From Apostichopus japonicus (taxonomy: Eukaryota > Echinodermata > Holothuroidea > Aspidochirotida > Stichopodidae): 64,000 nt of DNA. Each line of letters begins with the position of its first letter. The stretch's first letter is position 1. Position numbers and translations under genes: made by a program. Positions 24,440 through 37,700 of the stretch are shown piece after piece. The notes beneath the pieces were generated by a model, which was not told the DNA's origin, did not search any database, and saw only the letters and a program-made list of their open reading frames with translations. The stretch spans positions 12,919,013 to 12,983,012 of the forward strand of contig NC_092577.1 in the NCBI RefSeq assembly GCF_037975245.1, in the 5' to 3' direction.

Positions 24440-26660
24440 TAATGAATTTTCTTCCTTCACAGCATCATAAAATTCATTATTAATAATCCATTTATACAAA
24501 TTCTTATGTTGCTGTATTTGAGAATAATTTTCGTTAGTAAAACAAAGATTTTAATCCTATTCATTGCATTATTCATGTAACTCCCTTACTTCACTGTATC
24601 AAATAAAACATTGTTTCACCAATCCATTATTCCAGTTGTTATACTGCTGGGAGGGGAGACACCAAGGTCTTTTAATACTTCAGTTACCCAATTAATGCTA
24701 ACTAGATGCTCAATAATGCTTCCCACTATGGGGATGTTGGGTCTAGCAAACCTTAAGTCTAGTGGACCCTCAATGTAATGAGCATCCTCCCCCCCCCCAT
24801 GTTGGAACTGCATGTGGTATACTTTTGTTAGTGAAACTAAGAGTTTCATCCTAGTCATTACATTGAGGGATGCTCTTTATTAAACTCCCGTACTTAACTG
24901 CAGCGTATTGGTAATCAACTATTCTAGTTGTAATGTTGCTAGTACTGTATTTGAGAATCCTTTTGTAAGTGAAACGAAGAGTTTAATGCTATCCATTACA
25001 TTTAGGAGTACTCTCTAAGTGTCTACCTTCACAACATCATATAATAAATTATTAACAATCCATTATCTCTTTATATTTATGGCAGAGTTGTAGTCGAGTC
25101 CAATTAGCCAGAGCCCGATCCAAGTCCGAGTCCATCTGGTCTGAGCCAAATACAAGACCCCTCAAGTCCGAGCCGACTCCAGATATTCAAATATGACCAC
25201 CTTTGGTAAAAATTCTTGAACTGTTATGATAATTATGCACCCAGGAGGAAATTTACCTCATGCTATAATTTTTTTGGACCAGATAAGTGGCAGCAAGCTC
25301 TTCCTGGTTCATAAATGTTATAAAACTACTGGGAGGGGAGTCACCAAGGTCCTTCAATACTTTCAGTTACCCAATAAATGCTAACTAGACGCTCAAAAAT
25401 GCTTCCCACAATGGGGGTGTTGGGTCTAGCAAACCTTAAGTCTAGTGGACCCTCAATGTAATGAGCATCCTCCCCCCCCCCCATGTTGGAACTGCATGTG
25501 GTATACTTTTGTTAGTGAAACTAAGAGTTTCATCCTAGTCATTACATTGAGGGATGCTCTTTATTAAACTCCCGTACTTAACTGCAGCGTATTGGTAATC
25601 AACTATTCTAGTTGTAATGTTGCTAGTACTGTATTTGAGAATCCTTTTGTAAGTGAAACGAAGAGTTTAATGCTATCCATTACATTTAGGAGTACTCTCT
25701 AAGTGTCTACCTTCACAACATCATATAATAAATTATTAACAATCCATTATCTCTTTATATTTATGGCAGAGTTGTAGTCGAGTCCAATTAGCCAGAGCCC
25801 GATCCAAGTCCGAGTCCATCTGGTCTGAGCCAAATACAAGACCCCTCAAGTCCGAGCCGACTCCAGATATTCAAATATGACCACCTTTGGTAAAAATTCT
25901 TGAACTGTTATGATAATTATGCACCCAGGAGGAAATTTACCTCATGCTATAATTTTTTTGGACCAGATAAGTGGCAGCAAGCTCTTCCTGGTTCATAAAT
26001 GTTATAAAACTACTGGGAGGGGAGTCACCAAGGTCCTTCAATACTTTCAGTTACCCAATAAATGCTAACTAGACGCTCAAAAATGCTTCCCACAATGGGG
26101 GTGTTGGGTCTAGCAAACCTTAAGTCTAGTGGACCCTCAATATAATGGGCATCCCTCTTGTTGGTACTGCATGTGGTATCCTTTTGTTAGTGAAACTAAG
26201 AGTTTTCTCCTAGTCATTACATGGAGGGATGCTCTTTATTAAACTCCCTTTCTTCACTGCATCGTATTGGTGATCCATTATTTCAGCTGTAATGTTGCTA
26301 GTACTGTATTTGAGAATCCTTTTGTTAGTGAAACGAAGAGTTTAATGCTATCCATTACATTTAGGAGTTAACTTTCTAAGTCTCTACCTTCTCAACATCA
26401 TATAATAAATTATTAACAATCCATTATCTTTTTATATTTATGGCAGAGCTGTAGTCGAGTCCAATTAGTCTGAGCCAAGTCCGAGCCCACTTGGTATGAG
26501 CCAAATCCAAGACCCTTCAAGTCCGAGCCCACTCCAGATATTCAAATATGACCACCTTTGGTAAAAATTCTTGAACTGTTATGATAATTATGCACCCTGG
26601 AGGAAATTTACCTCATGCTATAATTTTTCGGACCAGATAAGTGGCAGCAAGCTTTCCTGG
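24440..26660. repeat. About 680-bp tandem repeat, three units
   Basis: Units start near 24638, 25317 and 26001, each at GTTAT..ACT(A/G)CTGGGAGGGGAG. Units 1 and 2 are almost identical from their C tract (about 24789 and 25472) to the end; unit 3 is more diverged and lacks the C tract. Each unit also holds two related sub-repeats of about 165 bp (TTAGTGAAACTAAGAGTTT and TAAGTGAAACGAAGAGTTT). A worn relative precedes the array at 24450-24637. No coding frame. Confidence 0.92.
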
Positions 26661-29552
26661 TTCATAAATGTTCAGCCCGGGCGCTCAACTTTCAAATCAT
26701 GCAGGGAGAGGCAAAATCATATTCAAACCACGACCACCGCCAGGTTAGAACGTGCTTGTGAGAACCCTGCTCTACTAAAAGGGATATTCTAGTTACATTT
26801 AGGATTGCTCATTAAGATTTCAAATCATCATCATTGTCATGGTTGCTACTTTTTCTGATGTCATCATCATTTGTGAATAATTGTTATTGTTGCCATGTTA
26901 CATTTGCCAGTATCAATTTTGCTTATTGTTTTCTCAAAATTGCAGAGTAGAAGGAAGAAATGTTAGCTAATAGTGATTATACCATATGTTCTTGGTCTCT
27001 AAATTGTTTACGCTGAGGTCAGTATGAACAAAAGTGTTTGTAATAGTTTTCCTTTCTGTTAAAGTATTTTCTGAATCATTTCATTAATTTTATATTTATA
27101 CTGGAATTTTCAGTAGGTGTTGGCTTCATTGAGGGTCAAAGGCTACTCAAGGTCAGTAGAGTAACATAGAGCATCTAACTCAACAAGGAAAAGTTGGTAG
27201 TCATATGTAGTGCATATAGGTTTCTGACATTGAGTACTATTCTATAAATTTGTACAGTATAGCAGAAGCCCATGTGAGATAACTAGATATCTGAAACTGA
27301 AAGCCATGTTAACATGATAGTTCAATATTGGAATGATGAATGGAAGTTTGTATGCAGGTGTATCATGTGCTGAGTGCTCTTAGCCAAGTCAAAGGTTATT
27401 TGAGGCCAATATAGGTAAAATCTGGAAACCTTCATGATCCCATACTATCTAGTATCTGACTAGTAGCTGCTTTAATAGCTGAGTCTTAGGGCAATTAATA
27501 TATTTATCAGAACAAGTATTGTACCTCAAAAGACTTCTTAAGCTCTTTTGAGCCCCATTCAATATTTCAGTGTATTAACTTCATCATTCTTTTAACAAAT
27601 TTACTCAAAATTGCTAGTTTCATGTTCTGGCAATGAACCTTTGTCATATCATGTTGCATGAGTGCTGTAACTGGTTTACAAGCTTGCAAAAGCCTTAAAA
27701 GGAGGATAGGGTGTTGGGATAAATAGTTCAAAATAATATTAACAAAATTGTACCGTATTTTGCTTTTCTTTTTTCCCATATGTTGCCACTGCTTGAATAA
27801 GACTAGTTGATAGGACTTTTTGTGAGCTCCACCTTTGACAACAAGGTACAGTAGGTAAAGTTTCAATAAACACAGATGTTTCTATAAATGAGGAATCTGA
27901 TGATTATTCCAATACTGCGAGTCTTTATTGGACATTTCAGCAGGAGGCAATAACCAATTCTGCTATCGTTACATACTGTAGGTCCTTCATAAAATGCCAC
28001 TTAAAGAACTGTATTACTTCCTTGGGAAGGTGAATTTATTGTCAAATACAACATCTGTCAAATATTTAGTTTCCCAACCTGTCCAACTCCCCCCCCCCCC
28101 CCACCCCTCCATTTATCCCGAGTAGTTTACAGAAACTGGGACAGAACATTTTTTGTGGGAAACAAGGTTAAATAATGTTGTTTGAGGTATTGAGCATTTA
28201 TCTATATGTCCCTTTCGAATCTAGATAGGAGGAAGTAGCAAACAATGCAAGGAAAACATGAAGTTCAAGTGGATGCTTTAATTGCTTTTACCCAAAACAT
28301 TGCTATATTCATTGATAAATATAATCCACCTCAAATTCAGTACCGTTATACAACATGCAAAAGAGTTATGATATTGATGTACTTTCTGAATTTAGACCAT
28401 TGCAGGTGAACAAGTTTAACATTGGTTTTTAATTTGACTGTATGTAGAAAACAGCGGTTACATAATGAACCTCAGATACAATGTCGTGTAAATACATATT
28501 ACTGCTAGGAGCTGTTTAACAAACAGTGAAAGAAAAATTTATTACTTGACTATCAAGAGATTGGCAGAACTCCACTCCTTCAACAATATTTACAGTGGTG
28601 CAGACTTCAAAGCAGTGCAAGGGCAACAACTGCCTATCTCTTTAAGAAATTTCCAAGTGCTTTCATTTCTAGCATTTGCATATGTTCAAAAGAAAAATGA
28701 CAAATTCAAAGATGTGGTCTTTTCAACATGTTACCACATCTCCCCCCCCCCTCTCCCCCATCAAAAAAGTATTGCATGTACAGCAGTAACCCTTTTTGTA
28801 CATGTGCAATATATGGGGCAGAGCCTTATTCATGACTTGACCAAGCCCTTTATCCATTTGAATAGCACAAGTTATGTCAGTGGTATTCACATCAATGCCT
28901 CATAGAAAATGTGCCTCATGGTAAATTTTCTAGCTGATAGCATGAATGTGAATGAGCTGAAGTTGTAGAAGTTGCTTTGTTTATATATTTCTGAAAGTAA
29001 CATGAAATTTCATATTGATTTTTAATGAAAATATTTGCATTTATCAGTAATAAACAGAAAGAAGACATAATGATTTCTGCTATAGTGTCTTATCTCTGCC
29101 TCTTATGTTAAAATTGTGTTCATTGGTTGGTCCTTGTACTTCGAACATATTGCTCCCTAACTCAGCAAACCCATATTCGATCTGAAGATGCTAATTCAGA
29201 CAGCTTACTGTTCTAGCAAGTTCTCGACCAATTATATTGATGAATTTGCATCTGGATGAATTTGCACTGGATGAATTTGAATCATGCCAACTATGTAAGG
29301 AGCCATTTCTTTAAACCTTGCAAGACTGGTCTATAGAGATTCAGCTAATTTAATACAAGCCGATCGATGAAGAATTCAAATACTGTGTAATCCTATCCTA
29401 CTTCAAAGGTGTACGTGGTCGAAAGGTTTCCTAGTAAAATTACTGGTCCTTTCAGATCTGCAACTTCATCTTGAGAACTTCTTTTTGGTCACATAGTAGC
29501 TTGAAACAATTGAAAGTTGGAGACAGTACTTTGAAGATATGTGCTTCGGCAC
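26661..29552. other. Unassigned stretch
   Basis: Contains C tracts near 28091-28103 and 28742-28750. The longest frames (28546-28905 plus; 27567-27866 minus) begin with non-ATG codons and show no splice sites, motif or homology I recognise. Probable intron or intergenic DNA. Confidence 0.5.
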
Positions 29553-30128
29553 CATGTACCCAGTGGCGTAGCCACGGGGGGGGAGGGGGAGGAGGGGTGT
29601 GGGCGACAGCCCCATGAAAGCTTGTCGCCCGCCCACTGGGATTTTGGGTGTCGAAAAAATTACATGTGCGAAAAATATATCATTCATTGGTCTGCATGGT
29701 ATCGAATCTCCATGATGACCACTCATGAACGACCCTTCGACCGCGGACCGGCAGTAGGCTATAGTTGCTGAAAAACCTGACGTGACATAGCGCATAGGCC
29801 GAGATATGTCATGATATTTCAAAGCAACTTACCAGATTGTCTTTTTTCTTCTATTTCTCTGAACTATTTGATGACCATATCAAGACATGGGGATCTCAAA
29901 ATAAAGGATGTTGTGAAACTTTAGAGCAGCTTACAAGGCCTGGGAAGTGTTATTTCCAACGATCTAGGAGGTCTTTTTAGCTGAAAATTTCCCGTACGTT
30001 GAGCGCCAACCCATGGTGGCACTCCACTCAGGTAGTAACAAGACGCCCTCCCAGGAATTGGTCAAGCCCCCCCCCCAAGCGCCCACCCCCTCCACTGGAA
30101 CAATCCTGGCTACGTCACTACATGTACC
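29553..30128. mobile_element. hAT-type MITE, 8-bp target duplication
   Basis: The element 29561-30120 is flanked by CATGTACC on both sides (29553-29560, 30121-30128). Ends are CAGTGGCGTAGCCA at the left and TGGCTACGTCACTA at the right, an imperfect inverted pair typical of hAT MITEs. The shared core is present on the minus strand near 29985-30055 (GAGCGCCAACCCATGGTGGC). G and C tracts sit just inside each end. No transposase. Confidence 0.92.
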
Positions 30129-30310
30129 ACAGGTTTATCTGATATCAAAGTGAAAGCGGCTTTCCACAAGAATAAAGAAAGCATATCTACATTTTTGTGT
30201 AACACCTACACAACTCAATCCCCACGCAAACAAGACTACCTACTTATAGTTTTCATTAAGGATTCCAATAATTCCTGCAATTTCCTACCAATAACATATG
30301 GAAAGTCACT

Positions 30311-30700
30311 CCTGTTATCGTGGCGGAGCTAGGGGTATTGGTAAGAGGGGTGAGAATGGTCTGTATGGGCGCTTTCGACTTTATCTAAGCGGAGCGCCAC
30401 CACAGGTTGGCGCAGAGCGTACAGAAATCTTTTGAGTAAAGATACTCCCTATATGGCCCGAAATGACCCTTTCCGGGCCTTGCTAATTTGCAGATAAACG
30501 AAGAATAAATAGGTGTCATCGCCAACAAAATGTGACAAATGTCAATAGGTAGATGAGAGCGCCATAAAAAAGTCAATAATCGCGAATAAGTAAAAAAGTG
30601 ATAAATAGCTGAAAAGGGCGCCAGCAGTCCATATGAGTCCGTTTGGGGGGGGGGTGCATCCGCCCCCTGACTGTATTGACGCTCCGCCACTGTTGGGAGC
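30311..30700. mobile_element. MITE with GTGGCGGAGCTAGG ends, left half of a composite
   Basis: The element 30319-30692 starts CGTGGCGGAGCTAGG (one A missing from CAGTGG) and ends GCTCCGCCACTG. Left flank CCTGTTAT (30311-30318) and right flank TTGGGAGC (30693-30700) do not match each other, but each matches a flank of its sister at 32417-32747. Shared core at about 30375-30480. About 374 bp, no coding capacity. Confidence 0.85.
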
Positions 30701-32408
30701 TCAGTGTAGGAAGAGAAGGGGAGAGAGGGACGGTATTTTTTAACGGTTTGGGTGAGCGTCTGCAATGATTCGTAATGACATGTTATCGCAAGCGTTCAAC
30801 ATGCTCAAATAAAAAGAATGAATGAGGAGGAATTCATATCACTTTTCAATCATTTTTTGAAACAAATTGAGCGAATTGATCGCTAGTAATCTTGAAATTG
30901 GTTTTATCACGGTCATTGTCATGTTTCTCATATGTACCTTTCTCATATAAAAGAATTCTGTACGTAATGTTATCAGAAATACTTTTAAAATGACACCAAA
31001 GAGATTAAAAATTCTTTTCGAATTTGTTAATAATATTGTCTTTTAAGAGACACCGTAGACACGTTGCTCGGTTGGGTTTACTGCAATAGTGGCAAATGGA
31101 GACCAATATCCGCACTTAGTGGACCTAATGTTATAGTCGTGCATTGACCTTGAACAGAGGGGCCTACCGTGAAAACGTACGGAAAATTCATCCTTTTATA
31201 TCTCAGCGAGACAATTCCACTGGATACAATAATACGGCTCAAAAGTCCTTAGATGTGGTCATCATAACAATCACAATAAAAGATATGTATGAAAAGCAGA
31301 TTAAAAATATGATGGAAACTCAAATGTGGACCAAAAAAACGATGTCCCTACGGATGCCGTTTAGTGACATTTACATAATTTGTGTGTAGTAGGTTCCGTA
31401 GCTCTTTTGTGGAAAAAAATTGTAATATGCTTAAAGTTGGTAGTTCATCCATGCTTTAGATTAATTAGAGACATAGATCATCACGTTTTATGAGGAGGGA
31501 GGCTATTTTTAAAAATCTGGGTAATAGGTACTGTAACTCTTTTCTTGGAGAAAGCTTGGAATATGCTGATAAGGAAGAAAGTTTCGAGTTCCTCCCACGC
31601 ATTAGATAAATGAGGGACCTAGTTCATCACGCTTTGCGAGCATATCTCATATATTAGGTGTAAGAGAAGCGGTGATTGTAAGGAATGGAAGGGGAGAATG
31701 GGGGGGGGGGGGTAAATGATGTTACCATCGGGACCTAATAATTTGTCCTAAATGAGATTTTAAAAATTCATTAATGTAAGTAAATTTCATTACTGCCTGC
31801 TCTCGCTGATTTCTTTTAACCCTACAGAGCGGAGTGTGTGAGGTGAAGAAGGGTAGGGCAGGATGGGGGAGGGATGATAAATGACGTTGTAACCAGGGGG
31901 CTGATAATTCGTTCAATAAGAGATTTGAAAATATATATATATGTAAGTTCATACCATTACTGCCTGCTCTCACTGATTTCTTTCAACCCTAAGTTACGCT
32001 TATCGGAAGACTATACGCCGATAATACAATTCTTTAACAAGGAGATGCTTCTAATTTATTAAACTGTGTAACTTTCACTAATCTATTTGGAAAAAAAATG
32101 CTTTTTAAGTTGAAAGACTCAGTAAGGATCAATTAAGTAGAACAAAGATCGTTGCGTGCTGCGTGTAACGATGAAGTTTCCTACATTGGGATGGAAGAGT
32201 ATCAGGGAGTGTAAGATTGAGTGGGAAGTTAAATGACGGTGTAACTGAGAAATTAAAAAAAATCTTAGTGATAAAATCATTATTGCCTTCTCTTTGCTGA
32301 TTTAACATTGGAATAAGTGTCTCTAATCATTAGATATTCCTTTAACATACGAGGTTCGATTGGGGAAGGGGGGGGGGGGGATACTAGACGGATTGACGGG
32401 GAAGAAGA
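30701..32408. other. 1.7-kb segment between two sister MITEs
   Basis: Bounded on both sides by TTGGGAGC (30693-30700, 32409-32416). Contains at least three diverged roughly 200-300-bp repeats, recognisable by TAAATGA(C/T)G(T/G)TGT.A(C) and CATTA(C/T)TGCCT(G/T)CTCTC..TGATTT near 31715-31815, 31878-31985 and 32230-32300, and an older pair at 31385-31640 (AGGTTCCGTAGCTCTTTT / AGGTACTGTAACTCTTTT). Open frames are short and without motifs. Confidence 0.7.
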
Positions 32409-32755
32409 TTGGGAGCCAGTGGCGGAGCTAGGGATATTGGTCAGAGGGGCGAGGAAGGTCTGTACGGGCGCTTTCGACTTTGTCTAAGCGGAGCGCCACC
32501 ACAGGTTGGCGCAGAGCGTACAGAAATCTTTTGAGTAAAGATACTCCCTATATCGCCGGAAATGACCCTTTAGGTATAGGTGTCATCGCCAACAAAATGT
32601 GACAAATATAAATAGGTAGATGAGAGCGCAATAAAAAAGTAAATAATCGCGAATAAGTAAAAAGTGGTGAATAGCTGAATAGGGCGCCAGCTTCCCATTT
32701 GAGTCCGCCCCCCCCCCCCGCCTGACTGTATGGACGCTCCGCCACTGGCTGTTAT
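32409..32755. mobile_element. MITE with GTGGCGGAGCTAGG ends, right half of a composite
   Basis: The element 32417-32747 starts CAGTGGCGGAGCTAGG and ends GCTCCGCCACTG. It is closely similar to 30319-30692 with a deletion of about 35 bp after the core. Left flank TTGGGAGC and right flank GCTGTTAT (32748-32755) are unlike each other but match the inner and outer flanks of the sister element. Core at about 32478-32575. Confidence 0.87.
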
Positions 32756-32909
32756 GACATTAGAAACAAATACTGATATGAGATGAGTGTGGTATATACC
32801 TACTGACGACTGATAACAGTATTATAGTGCATGTTCTAGCCTTTTGACATCGTATGAATCTAGCAGACAACGTACAGGTACCGTCTGGTACCATTATCCG
32901 TTTTGAGTG

Positions 32910-33832
32910 CTATTTAGGGGTTCTAGGACAAAATTCCCCCAGACAATATCCCCCTGACCCATACAAAGCCTGCCTGCAACAACCAGGGATGGCCCAAGTG
33001 TGACAGTCAAGGCATGGGACATTGCACTAGTTAGGGTACCGTTCAGGGGATTGGTCAGGGGACTGGTCAGGGTACTAGTGAGGGTACTGGCGAGTGTAAC
33101 AGTGATGGCTTCTGTTAGGGTACCTGTGAGGGTACCGGTCAAGGTACTGGTCATGTGACTGGTCAGGGTACCGGTCATCATACTGGTCACTCTACCAGTC
33201 GGGGTTCCACTCAGAGTACTGGTTAGGGTACTGGTCAGGATACCAGTCCGGATTCTGGTCAGGGGACTGGTCGGGAGATCATTGAGGGTAATTGCGAGGC
33301 TACCTGTTAGTGTGGCCATGGGATATAGCTCCATGGTGTGACATTTAAGGGACCGGTCAAGGTACTGGTCAAATTACTGTTTATTGTACCAGTACTAGTA
33401 AGGGTACGTGTCAGAGTATGTGTCAGGGTGCCTTTCAGGATACCAGTTGGGATACCGGTCGAGGTACCGGCCGGGGTACAGTCCAGGGTACTGGTCAGGG
33501 AGGGGTACCGGTGGGGGTAACTGTCAGGCTCACTATTAAGGTACCGGTCGGGGTATGGTCGGAGTACTGGTCCGGGAACCACTGAGAGTACCACTGAGAG
33601 TACCAATGGAAATACTGGTGAGGGTACCGGATGACTGTACTGGATGACGATACCGGGGACCGGGATGACGCATTTTTGTAAAGAATTGATGGGAATTTTT
33701 TATAGCTTGGGGAGATTTTGGCTTGGGTGGATTTTGTCCTAGGGGGATTTTGTCCAGGGGGATTTTGGCTCTGGGGGATTTTGTCCTAGGGGGACTTTGT
33801 CCGGGGGGAATTTGTCCTGTCACCCTATTTAG
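32910..33832. mobile_element. DNA transposon-like element filled with a minisatellite
   Basis: The element 32918-33824 is flanked by CTATTTAG on both sides (32910-32917, 33825-33832). The ends are inverted: GGGTTCTAGGACAAAATTCC at the left against GGAATTTGTCCTGTCACC at the right, each followed inward by GGGGGATTTTGTCC-type repeats (three or more at 33715-33810). The interior 33030-33650 is a degenerate GGTACTGGTCAG-type minisatellite of about 12 bp. The minus-strand Thr-Leu-Thr frames (32894-33606) are the repeat translated. An 8-bp duplication fits hAT, P or Zisupton-like families; I cannot choose. Confidence 0.88.
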
Positions 33833-36800
33833 GTATTAGTATTGGACCAAAAACAGTATTAATGTCGGCACGAAACAAACGTTAAAGAAAGCTTAAATGT
33901 TGTTTGTCCATCACTAACATCCCTGGTGGAACCATGGAAATATTTGAAAATTGTCAGCACTGTGGCAAGTCCCCAGACATTTTGATATGTTACCATTATA
34001 GTTAACAAATTGGGTAAAGCCTGTTCAGGGAATGATGATAAGCAGCCCCTCCACTTTTATGTTTTTGACAAAATACTATACACTCAAAGCCAGATTTTTA
34101 AAGCAAAAAAATTATGGCAAGAACTAATGGTATACTGGCAGTTTTGAACTAAAATCGACAGTGAATATTACATGAATTGCATCAGAACATAATTTAAGTA
34201 ATGTATAAATGCATGCGCAGTTGCAACTGTTCACTGTATGTTTATTTTTTTCACTCCTCAGAGGAATACTGCAAACAGTCAAACAACAAACAATTTTCAA
34301 TTGATCAGGAATACAACAGAAAGTGTCCCTTTCTGTACACTACTGTACAGTATACTGTGTTGCTGACTCAAAACATAAACAGAGATAGAGGCAGTGAATG
34401 CGATTGCTTAAAATTCATCAAAAATTGTTGACGATTTGTTTGTTTTAAACTTCTACCCAGAAATCTGGCTTATTACCAAACACATACAGTAGTGGAGATT
34501 AGCATGATATTAAAAGACGAGACACAATAAAAATTGTACAATCATATTCAAGCAGTTGATTGTATTTTCAATCCCAGTTAATATTTTCCACAAGATTTAT
34601 TTCACATAAACCAGGATACTTGCACTATTTCATGACCTCAATTTACTGACCTCTCTCATACATGAGAAACATTTTGGGAACTAACTTATACCTCAAGTAT
34701 TTATCTAGACTTACCAGTATAGGCTGTATCTAATACCGTAACCAATGCAAATTACCACAATATCATGGAGTTTCCATGCTTGGAGGGACAAAATTATACA
34801 CAATACCCCTGGATTGCACAATTTCATACCTATAGTTACAAATGTTGTGGTTTTACAGTATGTTTCATTGGGCTGCACTCGGTTTCCATGACATTGGTGC
34901 TAGTTGCATGTGCCTTTGCTGTATTCACTCCCCTCAATTTTGAGGGGAAATAATTTAATTTTGTTTAAAGAATAAACTGGTTCTTGGTGTAATAAAAGAC
35001 CACAAGCTTTCAGTAATTAAGTCAGGCCTAACATTGTAAACTTTTCCCATAGCATAACCCCTGAACCCCACTTGTAGAATTGTGAAACTGTGGTTCAGAA
35101 ACAATGCAGTGTACCCCTGGAGATTTTGAGGGATAAAAGTTTGAAAGATTTTTATAATAGTAATCTGCTTAACAAATACCCTTAGTCCTGCACAAGTATC
35201 TGTGTGGTGGTTGTTGAAAATTACTGTACTATGGCTTGCTGATCTTGCTTGGAATACAAAATTAAAACATCTTAAAACATAAGAAATGCATTTAAGAACA
35301 GTTAAAGCAAGGTAAGGCAGCAAAATATCCAGTAACCTCAACACTTAAGCATCAGGACCACTTCAGTTGTATAACAAGTTCCATGTTCTTGACAAGCAGC
35401 TGCAAATGTTCCCTAATACTTACAAAAACATGTAGTGCCACAATGTCACCAAACTAAAATATTTCAAGAAGTACTATACATTGCAAAAGAATGAGTCCAT
35501 TTATACAGTTAAATATGTAGAAGACTTGCCATGAAGACTGGTCTGCATTCTCTTGGTTCTGTCTGCTTGAAGCTTATAATATTAATTTCCTCTATCTTTT
35601 ATATGGTGTAACAGTGTAACATATCCTAGAACTAGTTAGTTTTCTGTTACTGCTCTGCATTTATGTGAAGCAAATACTACATTACTGTGCCAATTCAACA
35701 ACTATTCCCAGCAACTTCCTAACTCCATTGAAAGATGTGCTGTGTCCCAGAGGATATACACGAGATGTGTGAATCTACTTCGCGATTTACAGGACATACT
35801 TTTGCTTTGCTTGGCATCGGCTTCTATGCAAGCTTTTAATTGATAAGCCCAACAAGGAGCTACTGTATACCACTATGTGCAGCATGATGAAAAGCTTGGT
35901 TGATGATTGTATTCACCCCACTGTAAACTGTGTGATAATCTTGCCTGGCATTTCTAGTTAGAGCATATCCTTTGCTGTATTAGCCTGTAGATCTATCCAT
36001 CTGTTGGTACAAAAAGAAAAGCTTTCTCTTAAAGATATGCTGATTTGGTCCCAATTATAGCACGCGCAATATAGCTTGGAATGTTTTGCGATTACCGATT
36101 AGACCTCACATGACCTCACACTCTACAAATGAAGAAAACAATGAACTGCTTTACAAAACTAAATCTCCTGTAATTCAGCCAATATTTTAATCATCTCACA
36201 ACCTTTCATATATACTATTTTCACTGTAAATTTCAATTCGTTTATAAATCCATCCCATTTTGGGCCCATTAATTCTTGATTCATCTTGCCTTGTATACAA
36301 CATTACATATTTTATTTATGCAGCCATGCATTCAATTGGAGCTGAAACAGCTCCCTACCATAGCAAGTGCTTTTAAAAGTTGCAAGTCATTCAAGCTTTA
36401 CCAATGGTAAAGATTTCAAAATTTAAATATACATGTACATTTTATGTGGACCTAGCCTGACAATTTGGTGTTGTCTTGCATTGACCCACTAAGATTAAAA
36501 ACCAGAGAGTGGATATAGCTCTAGTGTAGTTAAATACTATGGACATAGAGGAAAAGATACCACCACATTAACCAGATCATACAAAAGTTTTCATCCCTTC
36601 TGATTGTTTCTTTCTTCATTCCATAACTTTGGAATAAATTACCTCAGATGTTACTCGTATTTGAGATAATAGAGTCCTATGGTATCAAGTTTATGCGATG
36701 TCAAACCTACAGAATATTAACTTACTTTTTGGTTAATTCAGAAAATATCTTCCATTTTGCTGTCAATGATGCAGTAGGTCACCACATCAGTCTGTCCCAG

Positions 36801-37500
36801 ACGGCATCTGTGCTCTAGCTATGATTGCTACCGTTCCAACATTGACTTTTTCACTGCATGGCAGCTACATCGTACAGTGTTATTCCCTTGGAGAGTGGGC
36901 TGTTGTCATTCATCTTGAGATTGAGAATGTTGATCATCAAATTTGTCTGAGAAAACATTAACAGTGCCAATCAAATAAATATCAAATGGTCAGAGTGTAG
37001 ATGTGCATTATTTCAATTTTTATTGTACACTTCTCTCCAATATATTTTGGGCCAATACAGAGCTCAGATCTTTAACACTGAATATTGCACATTTAGTCAA
37101 CTTGGTATTACTTATGGATCTAAATAGACTTAACAAAATGACTTACAGTATATGCAAGGGAGGGGATAGAAGGATTTATCAAATTTTTGTGTTATATAGA
37201 TTTTTGGAGGATGTTAACTTTTAATTAGGTGCACTCAGCTTTTGTAATAGTTACATTATGGAAATGTACTGACTCAATAACCTTTTGGATGCATGGCATT
37301 GTTATTTTGTACAAATTTTGGCTAGTTATAAATAAGACACTTGAAACACAATGCATCACTTGAGAGACTTAGATTAAAGGTATTCTGCATTGGCCCAAAT
37401 TTGATGCTGGATTTTCAAGTATTATATCCTTTAACTGTTTTTATTGATACCCTCACTGGGATATTCAGACATCTTACAGTACAGTGGTGTTTAGAATGTC
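33833..37500. other. Unassigned stretch
   Basis: About 3.7 kb without a supported gene. The longest frame is on the minus strand (35344-34955, 129 codons, non-ATG start, no motif). Several 60-75 codon plus-strand frames have no splice context. Likely intergenic or intronic. Confidence 0.5.
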
Positions 37501-37506
37501 TGAGAA

Positions 37507-37700
37507 TATTTTTTGGCCATTTGGAAATCTTACACCCTTAAAATACCCAACATTACCTCGATATGATAACACTACTCTCTGGGACATGACCTGTCAGAGC
37601 TTAGAGGCTCAGAGCATAGCAAACAGCATCTAAAGTCAATGGATGTATACTAAGGCCTACACTACAGTTAGCTTATCGACGAATGTGTCAATTTAGGGGT
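37507..37700. repeat. Paralogue of 20687-20868
   Basis: See 20680-20880. The shared segment ends at the 9-bp ATGAAAGAA target duplication of the next feature. Confidence 0.88.

Noticed and set aside
28546-28905. 119-codon plus-strand frame
   Set aside because: Non-ATG start, no splice context, no motif, and it crosses a C tract.
32894-33606. Minus-strand Thr-Leu-Thr frames of 146 and 99 codons
   Set aside because: Translation of the 12-bp minisatellite inside a transposon-like element.
34955-35344. 129-codon minus-strand frame
   Set aside because: Non-ATG start, no motif and no splice or promoter support.
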